Position numbers and translations under genes: made by a program. 64,000 nt of DNA from Vibrio sp. S9_S30. Lineage in GTDB: Bacteria; Pseudomonadota; Gammaproteobacteria; Enterobacterales; Vibrionaceae. The stretch covers positions 124,001 through 188,000 of the forward strand of contig NZ_JAAUWT010000012.1 of assembly GCF_014694455.1 (NCBI RefSeq), given 5' to 3'. How positions within the stretch are numbered: position 1 is the stretch's first letter; each line of letters starts with the position of its first letter. The notes below the pieces were generated by a model. That model was not told the origin of the DNA and ran no database searches. It saw only the letters and a program-made list of their open reading frames with translations. Below are positions 37,398 through 46,662 of this stretch, one piece after another.

Positions 37398-37423
37398 GAG
37401 CCTCCGCAAGTATTGAGAGGCTC
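37398..37423 (-). promoter_or_regulatory. Hairpin between sdaC and sdaA
   Basis: GAGCCTC and GAGGCTC with a 12-base loop just ahead of the sdaA start. There is no T tract, so it may be an RNA-stability or processing element inside the operon. Confidence 0.45.
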
Positions 37424-37462
37424 TTTATTATCTTTATAAAATTGCATTCGCGTCAGCGAAAT

Positions 37463-38716
37463 TTAAAGAGCGCTGTAGATTACAGAAGTTATAGACGCCA
37501 GACCACAAATTGCTGTGAAAACTTGTACAAATGCTGACGTTTTGTACTTTGCCATTGCCGGGATTTTTTGCATTGCAAATACAGGCATAAGAAACAAAAT
37601 AGCGGCAATCATCGGTGCGCCCATCGTTTCAATCATACCCAGAATTGATGGGTTCACAATCGCAACAATCCAGGTTGTGATCCCAATAAAGATCAAAGAG
37701 ATTTTTTCTATGCGCTTAACGGATGTATCACAACGAGATTTAGTGAGACCAACCAAGCCTTCTTGCGCACCTAAGAAATGGCCAAAGTAGCTGGAGGTGA
37801 TAGCGGCAAACGCAATGAAAGGACCAAGAATCGAAATGAGTGGTGATTCATGCACATTGGCCAGGTAAGACAATACGCTGATGTTCTGTTCTTGTGCTGT
37901 TGCCAGTTGCTCTGGTGACAGCGAAAGTACCACCGAAAAGACGAAGAACATCACGAAACCCATCAGCATCATAGCGCCGCCGCCTGTGATCATGTCGGTT
38001 TTTTGGGCTGCGTCTTCACCGTATATACGGCGTTGTTCTTTCGCAAATTGGCTGATGATTGGGCTGTGGTTGAATGAAAACACGATGATCGGAATGGCTA
38101 ACCAAATAACACTTGGCATGGCAGACCAATCTGGGCTGACCGACATCATGGAAGTGTTCCAATCAGGAATGAGATAAAACGATAAAGCCAATAGAATGAA
38201 TACCAAAGGGTAAACCATCATTGAGGTTGCTTTTAGCATCAGTTCTTTGCCAAAAACGACACCAGCAGTCATCAGAGAGATTAACGCACCAGAAAGTAAC
38301 CAGCGCGGCATGGACGCAAAGCCAAGTTGGTTCACCATGAAAGAATCGACGGTATTGGTAATGCCAACGCCGTAAATAAGAACGATAGGGTAAATGGCGA
38401 AGAAGTAAGCAAAAGTAATGATGTTTGCGCCAGTTTTACCGAAATGTTCTTCCACGGTATCTGTAATGTCGGCGTTAGGGTTTTTAGCGGATAAAACAAA
38501 GCGAGCAAGACCTTTGTGTGCAAACCAAGTCATTGGTGCTGCGAGCAAAGCAAGGATAACTAATGGCCAAAAACCACCGGCACCTGCTTTAATAGGAAGA
38601 AACAGAACACCAGCACCCACTGCGGTTCCAAAAAGTGAAAGAGCCCAAGTGAAGTCTCTATAAGTCCATTTTGATTGAGTCCCTTCGGCGCGAGCCGGAG
38701 TAACGTTTGATTGCAT
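37463..38716 (-). CDS. sdaC: Serine transporter (HAAAP family, SdaC-like)
   Basis: 417 residues from the ATG at 38716 with about eleven membrane segments. Family marks include WALSLFGTAVGAGVLFLPI near the start, FSFNHSPIISQFAKEQR and ITSSYFGHFLGAQEGLVGL. It imports L-serine with protons. A longer frame to 38836 adds a hydrophobic stretch that is probably not translated, since MQSNVTPARAE has CGAGAC before it. It precedes sdaA in the same direction, so the product feeds the deaminase. Confidence 0.92.
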   Translation of the reverse strand: MQSNVTPARAEGTQSKWTYRDFTWALSLFGTAVGAGVLFLPIKAGAGGFWPLVILALLAAPMTWFAHKGLARFVLSAKNPNADITDTVEEHFGKTGANIITFAYFFAIYPIVLIYGVGITNTVDSFMVNQLGFASMPRWLLSGALISLMTAGVVFGKELMLKATSMMVYPLVFILLALSFYLIPDWNTSMMSVSPDWSAMPSVIWLAIPIIVFSFNHSPIISQFAKEQRRIYGEDAAQKTDMITGGGAMMLMGFVMFFVFSVVLSLSPEQLATAQEQNISVLSYLANVHESPLISILGPFIAFAAITSSYFGHFLGAQEGLVGLTKSRCDTSVKRIEKISLIFIGITTWIVAIVNPSILGMIETMGAPMIAAILFLMPVFAMQKIPAMAKYKTSAFVQVFTAICGLASITSVIYSAL

Positions 38717-39051
38717 ATTTATTGTCTCGTGTAATGTTAGGGAACAGGTATTACAAGGGCTATTGTCTCCGTTTTTTGGTGAAATGTCAGGATCGGGATC
38801 AATAAATATTGCGAGTATGAAAACAATGATTAACAAAGGAGAGATAAATCACGAAAAATACGTGCTACACATTAGATTTGGTAGTGCTATCCATAAGAAA
38901 AAATAATTCGAAATGGTGTTAGGTTTCTTTACGATGCAAGCAAACGATTGCGCTATTTCGTCGGGGTCGTCTGTGGTCGGAGGGATTTGGCAAGGCATTC
39001 ATATAATGAATAAGAAAAAGTAAACTATAAAATCAGAGTGTTCAACAAGAG
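38717..39051. promoter_or_regulatory. sdaC upstream region
   Basis: 335 bases without a gene, AT-rich. It carries the promoter of sdaC and the 3' flank of the Nudix gene. I see no clear operator and no terminator for the Nudix gene. Confidence 0.4.
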
Positions 39052-39642
39052 TTACCTTATAAATTGTGTATGAAGAGTATGAATAATTTGTGCCGTGACT
39101 CCCCATATAAGATGACTTTCAAATGGGATGCTGTACACAACTCTGCGCGACCCATTAAAGTATGCACCTAAGGCGTGAATATTTGATTTTTTGAATAAAT
39201 ACTCAATTGGTGCCTCAAAAATAAAATCCACTTCATTGGGATCTGTCTGGGCTTGGTAGCGGTTATCAGCAAAGGCAATGACGGGGGTGACTTCAAAACC
39301 GCTGATGGTTTTTATCGGATTGAGTTGACCTAAGTGATGGATTTGGCTGGCGGCCAGTCCAATTTCTTCATTCGCTTCTCGCATTGCGGTTTCAAATGGC
39401 GATGTATCGCCTTTTTCTGTTTTTCCCCCAGGGAAGCTTATTTGCCCCGGATGATGACGAAGGTGAGAGGCACGGCGAGTCAATATCATGTTTAAACCCG
39501 TCTCTCGCTCTACGAGACCTATCAGCACGGCCGCCGTGCGAAAGGTATCGCGCTCTGAGTCATCATGTCTTGTGAAGCTTTCTCTATGATATTCCAAAGG
39601 TGGAGTAAATAGAAAGCGCTTGAGAAACTCATCTTTATCCAT
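39052..39642 (-). CDS. nudL: CoA-type Nudix pyrophosphatase
   Basis: 196 residues with the Nudix box GGKTEKGDTSPFETAMREANEEIGL and, just before it, TRRASHLRHHPGQISFPGG, the pattern of the CoA pyrophosphatase subfamily. It cleaves CoA to phosphopantetheine and 3',5'-ADP. The start MDKDEFLKRF fits the family. It is divergent from the H-NOX gene with a gap of about 120 bases. Confidence 0.9.
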   Translation of the reverse strand: MDKDEFLKRFLFTPPLEYHRESFTRHDDSERDTFRTAAVLIGLVERETGLNMILTRRASHLRHHPGQISFPGGKTEKGDTSPFETAMREANEEIGLAASQIHHLGQLNPIKTISGFEVTPVIAFADNRYQAQTDPNEVDFIFEAPIEYLFKKSNIHALGAYFNGSRRVVYSIPFESHLIWGVTAQIIHTLHTQFIR

Positions 39643-39761
39643 AAATGCCTACTTTTTCTTAACTATCTTATTAATTGTTAATGAAAATTGAAAAAATGAC
39701 TAGTGTGGATCATGCTTTTATTACCAAAGTCGTAAATATGGTTATTTGCTAAGGGGAGAAA

Positions 39762-40301
39762 ATGAAGGGCTTAATATTTACCGAATTCCTTGAGTTGGTT
39801 GAACAAAAGTTCGGTTTACCAACGCTGGATAAAATACTGGATATTGCTGGTGACGATGGTGTTTATACGTCAGTAGGCAGCTATAGCCACCTTCATTTGA
39901 TCGAGCTTATCATGGCACTGAGTGAGGAAACTGGGGTCGGCACCGATGAACTTCAGGAAGTATTTGGTAGAGCCACATTTACGAAGCTTTTCAGCACATT
40001 GACACCAGAAGATGTCTTAAATAACAGCAACAGTACATTCCAGTTTCTTCGTCACGTTGAAGATCATATTCATCTAGAAGTCAAAAAACTGTATCCCGAT
40101 GCGCAACCACCAAAGTTTAAATTTTTGTCTGAAAATCAAACGGAATTGGTGATTGAATATCGAAGTGCTCGATGCATGGGGAGTGTTTGCAAAGGACTGA
40201 TTTTGGGGTGCGCTGATCATTTTCAAGAAAATTTATCCGTGAAAATGAAACCAATGTTAGAGGACGCCAGTCTGGTGAGATTTACGCTCACGCTGATTTA
40301 A
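39762..40301 (+). CDS. H-NOX heme NO/O2-binding sensor
   Basis: 179 residues of a stand-alone H-NOX domain. The start MKGLIFTEFLELVEQKFG is typical. The proximal heme ligand is His104 (HIHLEVKKLYPDAQPPKF) and the porphyrin-clamping YxSxR is YRSAR at 133-137. Three cysteines (138, 143, 150) lie where other H-NOX proteins carry a zinc/thiol site. AAGGGGAG precedes the ATG. H-NOX genes normally adjoin a histidine kinase, GGDEF/EAL protein or NO-signalling partner. Here the neighbours are nudL and pabB, so the partner must be elsewhere. Confidence 0.92.
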   Translation: MKGLIFTEFLELVEQKFGLPTLDKILDIAGDDGVYTSVGSYSHLHLIELIMALSEETGVGTDELQEVFGRATFTKLFSTLTPEDVLNNSNSTFQFLRHVEDHIHLEVKKLYPDAQPPKFKFLSENQTELVIEYRSARCMGSVCKGLILGCADHFQENLSVKMKPMLEDASLVRFTLTLI

Positions 40302-40412
40302 CTTGAACTCGCGACAACACATGGCTTTCATGGCTCTTTGAGTTATCACGGTGCAGAGAAGTGGTGGCAAGAAAGCCGGATAAAATGGGAGCTTTGACGT
40401 GCCCCCAAGATA

Positions 40413-40446
40413 GACGTTAGCCAAGAGTGGACGTTAGCCAAGAATT
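40413..40446. repeat. Tandem duplication of 17 bp across the pabB stop
   Basis: GACGTTAGCCAAGA occurs at 40413-40426 and 40430-40443. The second copy contains the pabB stop codon region, so the duplication grew from the 3' end of the gene. Confidence 0.85.
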
Positions 40447-41801
40447 GGCAAGATTCGGCTGAGCTTGTCGAAGGTTTCTTGGTATTCGGAGTTGGCTTCG
40501 CTGTCTGCCACCAGCCCACCGCCAGCCCAAGCATACAGAGTTTGATTTTCTGCCACCAATGTGCGAATGGTGATACTTGTGTCCATTCTCCCGCAGCGGC
40601 TAATGTAACCAATGCTGCCGCAGTAAGCATTACGGCGATGCGGCTCCAATTCTTCTATGATTTCCATCGCTCTGACTTTGGGGGCCCCAGTGATTGAACC
40701 ACCAGGGAAACACGCACGCAGTAAGTCGGTAGCGGATTTATCTTCGGCTAATTCTGCCGTAACCGTACTCACCAAATGGTGGACAGCTGGAAAGCTCTCA
40801 ATTGAAAACAGTGTTGGAACGGCAACGGTACCAGGTTTAGCCACTCTGCCTATATCATTTCTGAGCAAATCAACAATCATCAGGTTTTCTGCCTGATCTT
40901 TTTCAGCCAACTGTAACGATTGTGCTTGCGCTTCATCCTGCTTTGGATCATCCGATCTTGGGCGAGTGCCTTTAATGGGCTTAGTTTCGATGACGCCATT
41001 TTTCAGTTGCAAAAACCGTTCAGGAGAAACGCTGATGATCGTGCTGTTTTCCATTCGGATAAAGGCAGAAAAAGGCGCTTTGTTTTGCTCTTCAAGCCTT
41101 ACATAAGCGAGCCATTCGCTGCCTTTATAGCTTGCTGAAAAACGCTGCGCCAAATTGATTTGATAGCAGTCTCCAGCTTGCAAATAATCTTGAACTTGAT
41201 TGAATCGCGTAACGTAATCATTTTTGCTGAGGTTCGATCGCCAACGGGTGATGAGCGAAAATTCGTCCAGTTTTTGAACCTCGGCAAGATTGGACAGCCA
41301 TTCCCATTGAGATTGGGCGGACGTACCGATAAGCGTTGCTTTCTTTAGTTGATGATCACAAATTAATGCCCACTCATAGATGCCAACAGCCATATCCGGT
41401 GAGTTGATGTCTTTTTCAGCATGCACAGGTATCGCCTCGACACGTCTTCCCAAGTCGTAGCTGAAATAGCCAAGTGCGCCGCCGACAAACGGTAAGTCGT
41501 CCATAGGCTGCACCTTGGGCAAGCATTCGGATTGCAGCGCATCCAATAACTGAAAAGGATCGTCTTTGGATACGAATGAACGATGACCTTGATCTACGGT
41601 AGTGCTGTCTCCAGAAGTAATAATGGTGGCAACTGGATTGGCTACAAGAATATCAAAGCGGCTATCGGGGTGGCTTTCAGAAGCGGAACGCAGCAGCATG
41701 GACCAAGGTCGTGATTCGATCTTGCTGAAGAGATCAGAGGCGAGCGATGGTGAGTACTCAATAGAGACCGAAGATAGAGTTTTAATAGACTTGTTATTCA
41801 T
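40434..41801 (-). CDS. pabB: Aminodeoxychorismate synthase component I
   Basis: Makes 4-amino-4-deoxychorismate for folate, using ammonia from PabA. The 455 residues from the ATG at 41801 show the chorismate-enzyme C-terminal domain: QINLAQRF, IETKPIKGTRPR (the PIKGT lysine of PabB), ENLMIVDLLRNDIGRV, FPGGSITGAPKVRAMEIIEELEPHRR and CGSIGYISRCGRMD. The PIKGT motif distinguishes it from TrpE. The upstream 54 codons of the open frame have no family match. It is monocistronic. Confidence 0.93.
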   Translation of the reverse strand: MNNKSIKTLSSVSIEYSPSLASDLFSKIESRPWSMLLRSASESHPDSRFDILVANPVATIITSGDSTTVDQGHRSFVSKDDPFQLLDALQSECLPKVQPMDDLPFVGGALGYFSYDLGRRVEAIPVHAEKDINSPDMAVGIYEWALICDHQLKKATLIGTSAQSQWEWLSNLAEVQKLDEFSLITRWRSNLSKNDYVTRFNQVQDYLQAGDCYQINLAQRFSASYKGSEWLAYVRLEEQNKAPFSAFIRMENSTIISVSPERFLQLKNGVIETKPIKGTRPRSDDPKQDEAQAQSLQLAEKDQAENLMIVDLLRNDIGRVAKPGTVAVPTLFSIESFPAVHHLVSTVTAELAEDKSATDLLRACFPGGSITGAPKVRAMEIIEELEPHRRNAYCGSIGYISRCGRMDTSITIRTLVAENQTLYAWAGGGLVADSEANSEYQETFDKLSRILPILG

Positions 41802-42127
41802 TTGTATAAATTTGTGACAAAGAGTTCGGAGACTACGTAGCGGATTGTGGTGAGCCAGAGTATCATAAAAGAGAGTTAGAGGATGCAACCTAAAGATAGA
41901 TTTTATCGGTCTGATTAAAAAGTATCCCAAAGACAAAAAGAGAAACAGTTTGTTGATACTCAAGCGACTTTCTTAGGTTCTGCTCACTTAGGCGTTAGAA
42001 GTTTCGTTTTTGAGCCGAGTTGTTAGAACTTCGTTTTTTTAGACAGCGCTCTCGCTATTGTGAGAGGAGAGAAAGTGGTTTTGGTATACCAAAATGGAAG
42101 CACAAATTATAACAATCGAGGCAATGT
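41802..42127. promoter_or_regulatory. Divergent region pabB / fumarase
   Basis: 326 bases without a gene, with promoters for both neighbours. A small AGCGCTCTCGCTATTGTGAGAG region around 42045 could fold weakly. No operator is recognised. Confidence 0.4.
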
Positions 42128-43651
42128 ATGACCGTTATTCGTAAGCAAGATGTTATCAGTAGTGTGGCTGATGCACTTCAATACATTTCTTATTACCACC
42201 CTATGGACTTTGTCCAAGCCCTAGATGAAGCCTATCAACGTGAAGAAAGCCAAGCGGCAAAAGATGCCATTGCTCAGATCCTAATCAACTCGCGCATGTC
42301 CGCTGAAGGTCACCGACCTATTTGTCAGGATACGGGTATCGTGACGTGTTTTGTGAATATCGGAATGGGCGTGCAGTGGGACACCACCGACATGACTGTA
42401 CAGCAAATGGTCGATGAAGGTGTTCGCCAAGCGTATACCAACCCTGATAACCCTTTGCGTGCGTCAGTTTTGATGGATCCCGCCGGCAAGCGAATCAACA
42501 CCAAAGACAACACGCCAGCGGTTGTTCATATCAATATGGTACCGGGCGATAAAGTGGAAATTCAAATCGCGGCGAAAGGTGGCGGCAGCGAAAACAAGAC
42601 CAAAATGGTGATGTTAAACCCATCGGACGACATTGCTGAATGGGTTGAGAAAACATTGCCAACCATGGGGGCAGGCTGGTGCCCACCCGGTATGTTAGGC
42701 ATTGGTATCGGGGGCACTGCTGAAAAAGCCGCCGTATTGGCGAAAGAATCGCTCATGGAACACATCGATATTCATGAGTTGATCGAACGAGGTCCTGAGA
42801 ACGCGGAAGAAGAGTTACGTTTGGATATCTTCAATCGTGTGAATAGGCTCGGTATTGGCGCACAAGGTTTAGGTGGATTGACGACGGTGGTGGATGTGAA
42901 AATCAAAACCGCACCCACGCACGCCGCATCAAAACCAGTTTGCTTAATTCCTAACTGTGCAGCGACTCGTCATGTTCATTTTACTCTCGATGGCACCGGT
43001 CCAGCTGAGCTGACGCCACCTAAGTTAGAAGATTGGCCGGATATTACGTGGGAAGCGGGAGAAAACACACGTCGTGTGAACCTTGATACCATAACTAAGG
43101 AAGACGTTCAGGAGTGGAAGACGGGGGAAACCGTGCTTCTATCTGGAAAAATCTTGACTGGTCGTGATGCGGCTCATAAACGCTTGCAAGGTATGCTACA
43201 AAGTGGTGAAGGCTTACCGGATGGCGTGGATCTGAAAGGCAAATTTATCTACTACGTTGGTCCTGTTGATGCGGTTGGTGATGAAGTTGTAGGGCCAGCC
43301 GGTCCAACGACCTCAACCCGTATGGACAAATTCACCGATATGATGCTGGAAGAAACGGGCATCATGGGCATGATTGGTAAAGCGGAGCGTGGTCCGGCGA
43401 CCGTAGAGTCCATCAAAAACCACAAAGCCGTCTATCTAATGGCCGTCGGTGGCGCAGCCTACTTAGTGGCAAAAGCGATTAAGAAAGCCCGTGTCGTGGC
43501 ATTTGAAGACTTAGGTATGGAAGCGATTTATGAATTTGAAGTGGAAGACATGCCGGTAACCGTTGCGGTCGATTCAACGGGTGCAAATGCGCATCAAATT
43601 GGTCCGGATACATGGAAAGTGAAAATTGCCGAAGCCAGCAAAGCACAGTAA
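42128..43651 (+). CDS. Fumarate hydratase, class I (iron-sulfur)
   Basis: 507-residue single-chain 4Fe-4S fumarase of the FumA/FumB family, interconverting fumarate and malate. The cluster cysteines lie in RPICQDTGIV, LIPNCAATRHVHF and in the region near WCPPGMLGIGIGG. The C-terminal half has GRDAAHKRLQGML, YYVGPVDAVGDEVVGPAGPTT and VYLMAVGGAAYLV. GAGGCAATGT precedes the ATG. A 14-bp tandem repeat begins at its stop codon, then a terminator. It sits between pabB and the ycjX cluster. Confidence 0.93.
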   Translation: MTVIRKQDVISSVADALQYISYYHPMDFVQALDEAYQREESQAAKDAIAQILINSRMSAEGHRPICQDTGIVTCFVNIGMGVQWDTTDMTVQQMVDEGVRQAYTNPDNPLRASVLMDPAGKRINTKDNTPAVVHINMVPGDKVEIQIAAKGGGSENKTKMVMLNPSDDIAEWVEKTLPTMGAGWCPPGMLGIGIGGTAEKAAVLAKESLMEHIDIHELIERGPENAEEELRLDIFNRVNRLGIGAQGLGGLTTVVDVKIKTAPTHAASKPVCLIPNCAATRHVHFTLDGTGPAELTPPKLEDWPDITWEAGENTRRVNLDTITKEDVQEWKTGETVLLSGKILTGRDAAHKRLQGMLQSGEGLPDGVDLKGKFIYYVGPVDAVGDEVVGPAGPTTSTRMDKFTDMMLEETGIMGMIGKAERGPATVESIKNHKAVYLMAVGGAAYLVAKAIKKARVVAFEDLGMEAIYEFEVEDMPVTVAVDSTGANAHQIGPDTWKVKIAEASKAQ

Positions 43652-43683
43652 AAAGAGCACAGTAAAAAGGACATACTGAAAAG
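43642..43683. repeat. Tandem repeat, three units of 14 bp, at the fumarase stop
   Basis: AGCACAGTAAAAAG is repeated exactly once and then as GACATACTGAAAAG. The first unit includes the fumarase stop codon. Confidence 0.88.
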
Positions 43684-43758
43684 AACCTAGAGAATAGGGC
43701 ATAGCGAATAAGTTCGTTTGAGTATAAGCGAAATCCCACTTTTCAAATATTGATGATG

Positions 43759-43788
43759 AAAACGCAGCTAACGCTGCGTTTTTTTTGG
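43759..43788 (+). terminator. Terminator of the fumarase gene
   Basis: AAAACGCAGC, TAAC loop and GCTGCGTTTTTTTT. Confidence 0.92.
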
Positions 43789-43850
43789 TTTTTCATTTGG
43801 TAAGCGTTAGTATCGGTTTATATGAAAGGCAAAAACAAAAAGGAGAAATG

Positions 43851-44036
43851 ATGCCTCGTTTTGTGAAATTCCTACAAATTCTGATTGCTGTTATCGTTGG
43901 TGTGATAGTGGGTTACGACGTGATCCTTCGTGGTATCGCCGTTTTTCAAGAAACCTATGTAATTACGACGGTTGTTCTGACTTTACTGCTCGAACTTGCA
44001 TTGTTCGTTATCTACAAATTGATTGAAGACGATTAA
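43851..44036 (+). CDS. Small membrane protein upstream of ycjX
   Basis: 61 residues (MPRFVKFLQILIAVIVGVIV and on) with two hydrophobic segments around residues 6-25 and 33-55 and a short acidic tail (IEDD). AGGAG stands five bases before this ATG, while the ATG three bases upstream is too close. The same small ORF precedes ycjX in V. cholerae as far as I recall. In enteric bacteria ycjX and ycjF belong to the phage-shock regulon, so a membrane-stress role is possible. The sequence is not PspB or PspC. Confidence 0.65.
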   Translation: MPRFVKFLQILIAVIVGVIVGYDVILRGIAVFQETYVITTVVLTLLLELALFVIYKLIEDD

Positions 44037-44103
44037 GAGCAGTTCATCTGGTATTAATTCCGTTTTTTGCATACTCTGGCTGCGTTAGTACTGGAGTATG
44101 TGA

Positions 44104-45483
44104 ATGAAACGAATCACTCAAGAAGTCAACGACTTAGTCCATCGTGGTATGGACAGACACATAAAACTGGCGGTGACTGGGCTGTCTCGGGCAGGCAAAA
44201 CGGCTTTTATCACGTCGTTAGTTAATCAACTGCTTCATTCGTCCACTCATGACAACCTTCCCTTACTGGCCGTCTCTCAAGAGCATCGGCTTGTCGGTGC
44301 CAAGCGCGTGCCGCAATCCAATCTGATGGTGCCTCGTTTTGGCTATGAAGAGGCCATCGATTCGCTTCAGTCTGCTCCCCCTGCGTGGCCTAAACCCACC
44401 CGAGATGTCAGTGAAATTCGCTTAGCCATCAAATATCGCCCGCATTCTGGTGTCATGAAATACCTTTCAAGCACAGCAACGTTGTATTTGGATATTGTTG
44501 ACTATCCAGGCGAATGGTTATTGGATTTGCCGCTTCTTGAAATGAGTTTTGAAGAGTGGAGTCAATCGCAGTTTGAATCGGTAAAAAGCGATCGTAAGGC
44601 ACTCGCACTGGATTGGCTTAACGCGATGTCAGGGTTTGACCCTAATGCAGACGCGAATGAAAAGGAATTGGCGGATCTTAGTGCCCGTTATACGGCGTTT
44701 TTGCACCGATGTAAGGAGGAAGGGTTTCATTGGGTTCAACCGGGGCGCTTCGTATTACCCGGAGAGTTGGCGGGTGCACCGGTATTACAATTTTTCCCCT
44801 TGCAGGACCTTTCCAACGTTGATGACACTCTAAAAGGCAGCCAATATGCCATGCTGAAGCAACGCTATCAGGAGTATCAGCAAAAAGTGGTTAACGTGTT
44901 CTATAAAGAGCATTTTTCAACGTTTGATAGGCAAATCGTGCTAGTGGATTGCTTGCAGCCCTTAAATGCAGGAAGAGCGTCTTTTCATGATATGAAAGGC
45001 GCCATAGAGCAGCTTCTTCGATCATTCAAATACGGAAGAAATCATCTGCTAAGACGCCTGTTCTCGACCAAAATAGACAAAGTACTGTTTGCAGCAACGA
45101 AAGCCGATCATGTCACACCCGATCAGCATGCCAATTTGGCATCCTTGCTGAAGCAAATGGTGCATCCAGCTTGGCAACACGCCGCATTCGAGAATATTGA
45201 TATGAGTTGCATGACACTCGCATCCATTCAAGCGACACAGGCAGGGTTTGTTGGTACTGGTGATGAACATTGCCCAGCGATACAGGGAACGCTGCTTTCT
45301 GATGAAGCGATGACGCTTTACCCAGGCGAAGTACCGCGCACTCTGCCGGACGAACAATATTGGGCAACCCATACGTTCGACTTTCAAAGTTTCAGACCTT
45401 CACAGGTGGAGGAAGGCGAACCATTGAAGCACGTTAGAATGGATAAAGCGCTGCAATATCTGATAGGGGACAAACTAGCATGA
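44104..45483 (+). CDS. ycjX: YcjX-family P-loop protein (DUF463)
   Basis: 459 residues with Walker A GLSRAGKTAFI near residue 27 and a DIVDYPGEWLLDLP switch region. This is the DUF463/YcjX family of predicted GTPase-like ATPases linked to the phage-shock response. FAATKADHV resembles a nucleotide-specificity loop (xKAD). It overlaps ycjF by the ATGA arrangement, so they are co-translated, and both precede tyrR as in E. coli. The exact role is unknown. Membrane stress is inferred from the family. Confidence 0.9.
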   Translation: MKRITQEVNDLVHRGMDRHIKLAVTGLSRAGKTAFITSLVNQLLHSSTHDNLPLLAVSQEHRLVGAKRVPQSNLMVPRFGYEEAIDSLQSAPPAWPKPTRDVSEIRLAIKYRPHSGVMKYLSSTATLYLDIVDYPGEWLLDLPLLEMSFEEWSQSQFESVKSDRKALALDWLNAMSGFDPNADANEKELADLSARYTAFLHRCKEEGFHWVQPGRFVLPGELAGAPVLQFFPLQDLSNVDDTLKGSQYAMLKQRYQEYQQKVVNVFYKEHFSTFDRQIVLVDCLQPLNAGRASFHDMKGAIEQLLRSFKYGRNHLLRRLFSTKIDKVLFAATKADHVTPDQHANLASLLKQMVHPAWQHAAFENIDMSCMTLASIQATQAGFVGTGDEHCPAIQGTLLSDEAMTLYPGEVPRTLPDEQYWATHTFDFQSFRPSQVEEGEPLKHVRMDKALQYLIGDKLA

Positions 45484-46502
45484 GTGAATTCAAACCAAAA
45501 CGCGTTTTCAACGAACCCTTGGATGTGGGAAATGACAAAGCAGGAAAAGAGCTCAATGTGCACCTACAGTTTGATGAAACCACCAAATTTGTACCCGCTG
45601 AAGTAAAAGCAGAACCAGAAAGTGACGAGAGTTTAGACACGGCCATCAAACCCTCCACTAAACGTCGTTGGGGAGTCACAGGGTTACTTGCAGGGTTTAC
45701 CGGGCTCGTTGCTTGGCAAACAGTCGATACTTTTTTCACGGCTTTTCAATCGGGTGACTGGCTGACATTTGGTTGGTCGGCTTTTGTTGCCGGATTAGCG
45801 TCTGTCGGGATTGGTATCATTGGAAAAGAGCTTTGGAAACTAAAAAAGCTGCGCCAACGGTTCTCAACTCAAGACAATGCTCAGGCTATTTTCGAAGCCG
45901 ACCAAATTGGTAAAGCGAAACCTTTTTGTGCTTCTATCGCCAAGCAAGCTGGAATAGACGAACATTCCCCTTCTTATGATCGCTGGGTAAACGCCATTAA
46001 CGCCAATCACAGTGATCAGGAAGTCCTACAAATGTATGACTGCCTTGTCCTCAGGGAACTGGATAAAAAAGGAAAAGAGCTTATCACGCGCTCTGCAAGC
46101 GAATCGGCATTGCTTGTTGCTGTCAGCCCATTAGCCACTGCCGACATGATTTTGGTGGCGTGGCGTAACTTTAAATTAATCGATCAGCTTGCCAAATTGT
46201 ATGGTGTGGAACTGGGTTACTGGTCGCGCATCAAATTACTTAAGCTGGTTTTAGTGAATATGGCGGCCGCAGGGGCAACAGAGTTGGTTGCCGATGCCAG
46301 TATGGATCTTCTTTCCATGGATTTAGCTGGGAAGGTGTCGACGCGTGTCGCTCAAGGCATTGGTGTAGGGTTACTTACCGCTAGACTTGGTATTCGTGCC
46401 ATGTCTTTATTGAGACCAATACGCTGGCAAGCGAATGACAAAATCAAGCTTGGAGAAGTGAGGAAGGGCATTGTTTCGCGCATTTCTAAACGGGTTTCTT
46501 AA
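45480..46502 (+). CDS. ycjF: YcjF-family inner-membrane protein (TIGR01620)
   Basis: 340 residues. A hydrophilic N terminus of about 65 residues is followed by two close membrane segments (WGVTGLLAGFTGLVAWQTVD and LTFGWSAFVAGLASVGIGII). A cytosolic helical region and a C-terminal hydrophobic part follow (LLVAVSPLATADMILVAWRN, LVLVNMAAAGATELVADASMD) with family-typical residues. It is coupled to ycjX through a 4-base overlap. The pair is conserved and of unknown mechanism. Confidence 0.88.
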   Translation: MSEFKPKRVFNEPLDVGNDKAGKELNVHLQFDETTKFVPAEVKAEPESDESLDTAIKPSTKRRWGVTGLLAGFTGLVAWQTVDTFFTAFQSGDWLTFGWSAFVAGLASVGIGIIGKELWKLKKLRQRFSTQDNAQAIFEADQIGKAKPFCASIAKQAGIDEHSPSYDRWVNAINANHSDQEVLQMYDCLVLRELDKKGKELITRSASESALLVAVSPLATADMILVAWRNFKLIDQLAKLYGVELGYWSRIKLLKLVLVNMAAAGATELVADASMDLLSMDLAGKVSTRVAQGIGVGLLTARLGIRAMSLLRPIRWQANDKIKLGEVRKGIVSRISKRVS

Positions 46503-46595
46503 ATGAACGCTCTTATTCGTGTGGTATTTCTTGTACAGAGAATCAGCAAACAGCGGCACGACCTCCCTAAGAACACTCTATTTGAGTGAGTTTTC

Positions 46596-46645
46596 TTGAC
46601 TGTCTTTCGCGCTTGTTTCAGACTAGGTGTCAACTTTTCCTGACA
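46596..46645 (+). promoter_or_regulatory. tyrR promoter with a TyrR box
   Basis: TTGACT at 46596 and a poor CAGACT at 46619 (17-base spacing) are followed at 46628-46645 by TGTCAACTTTTCCTGACA. The TyrR box is TGTAAA-N6-TTTACA, and this matches 9 of 12 fixed bases, including the essential G and C 14 bases apart. It is the centre of a perfect AGGTGTCA-N8-TGACACCT inverted repeat. The position on the start region fits autorepression, as known for E. coli tyrR. Confidence 0.7.
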
Positions 46646-46662
46646 CCTTGATGGATTCCAAA

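Noticed and set aside
41802..41963. N-terminal extension of PabB (MSINKLFLFL...)
   Set aside because: A hydrophobic stretch of 54 residues has no counterpart in PabB, and the ATG at 41801 gives a normal family start.
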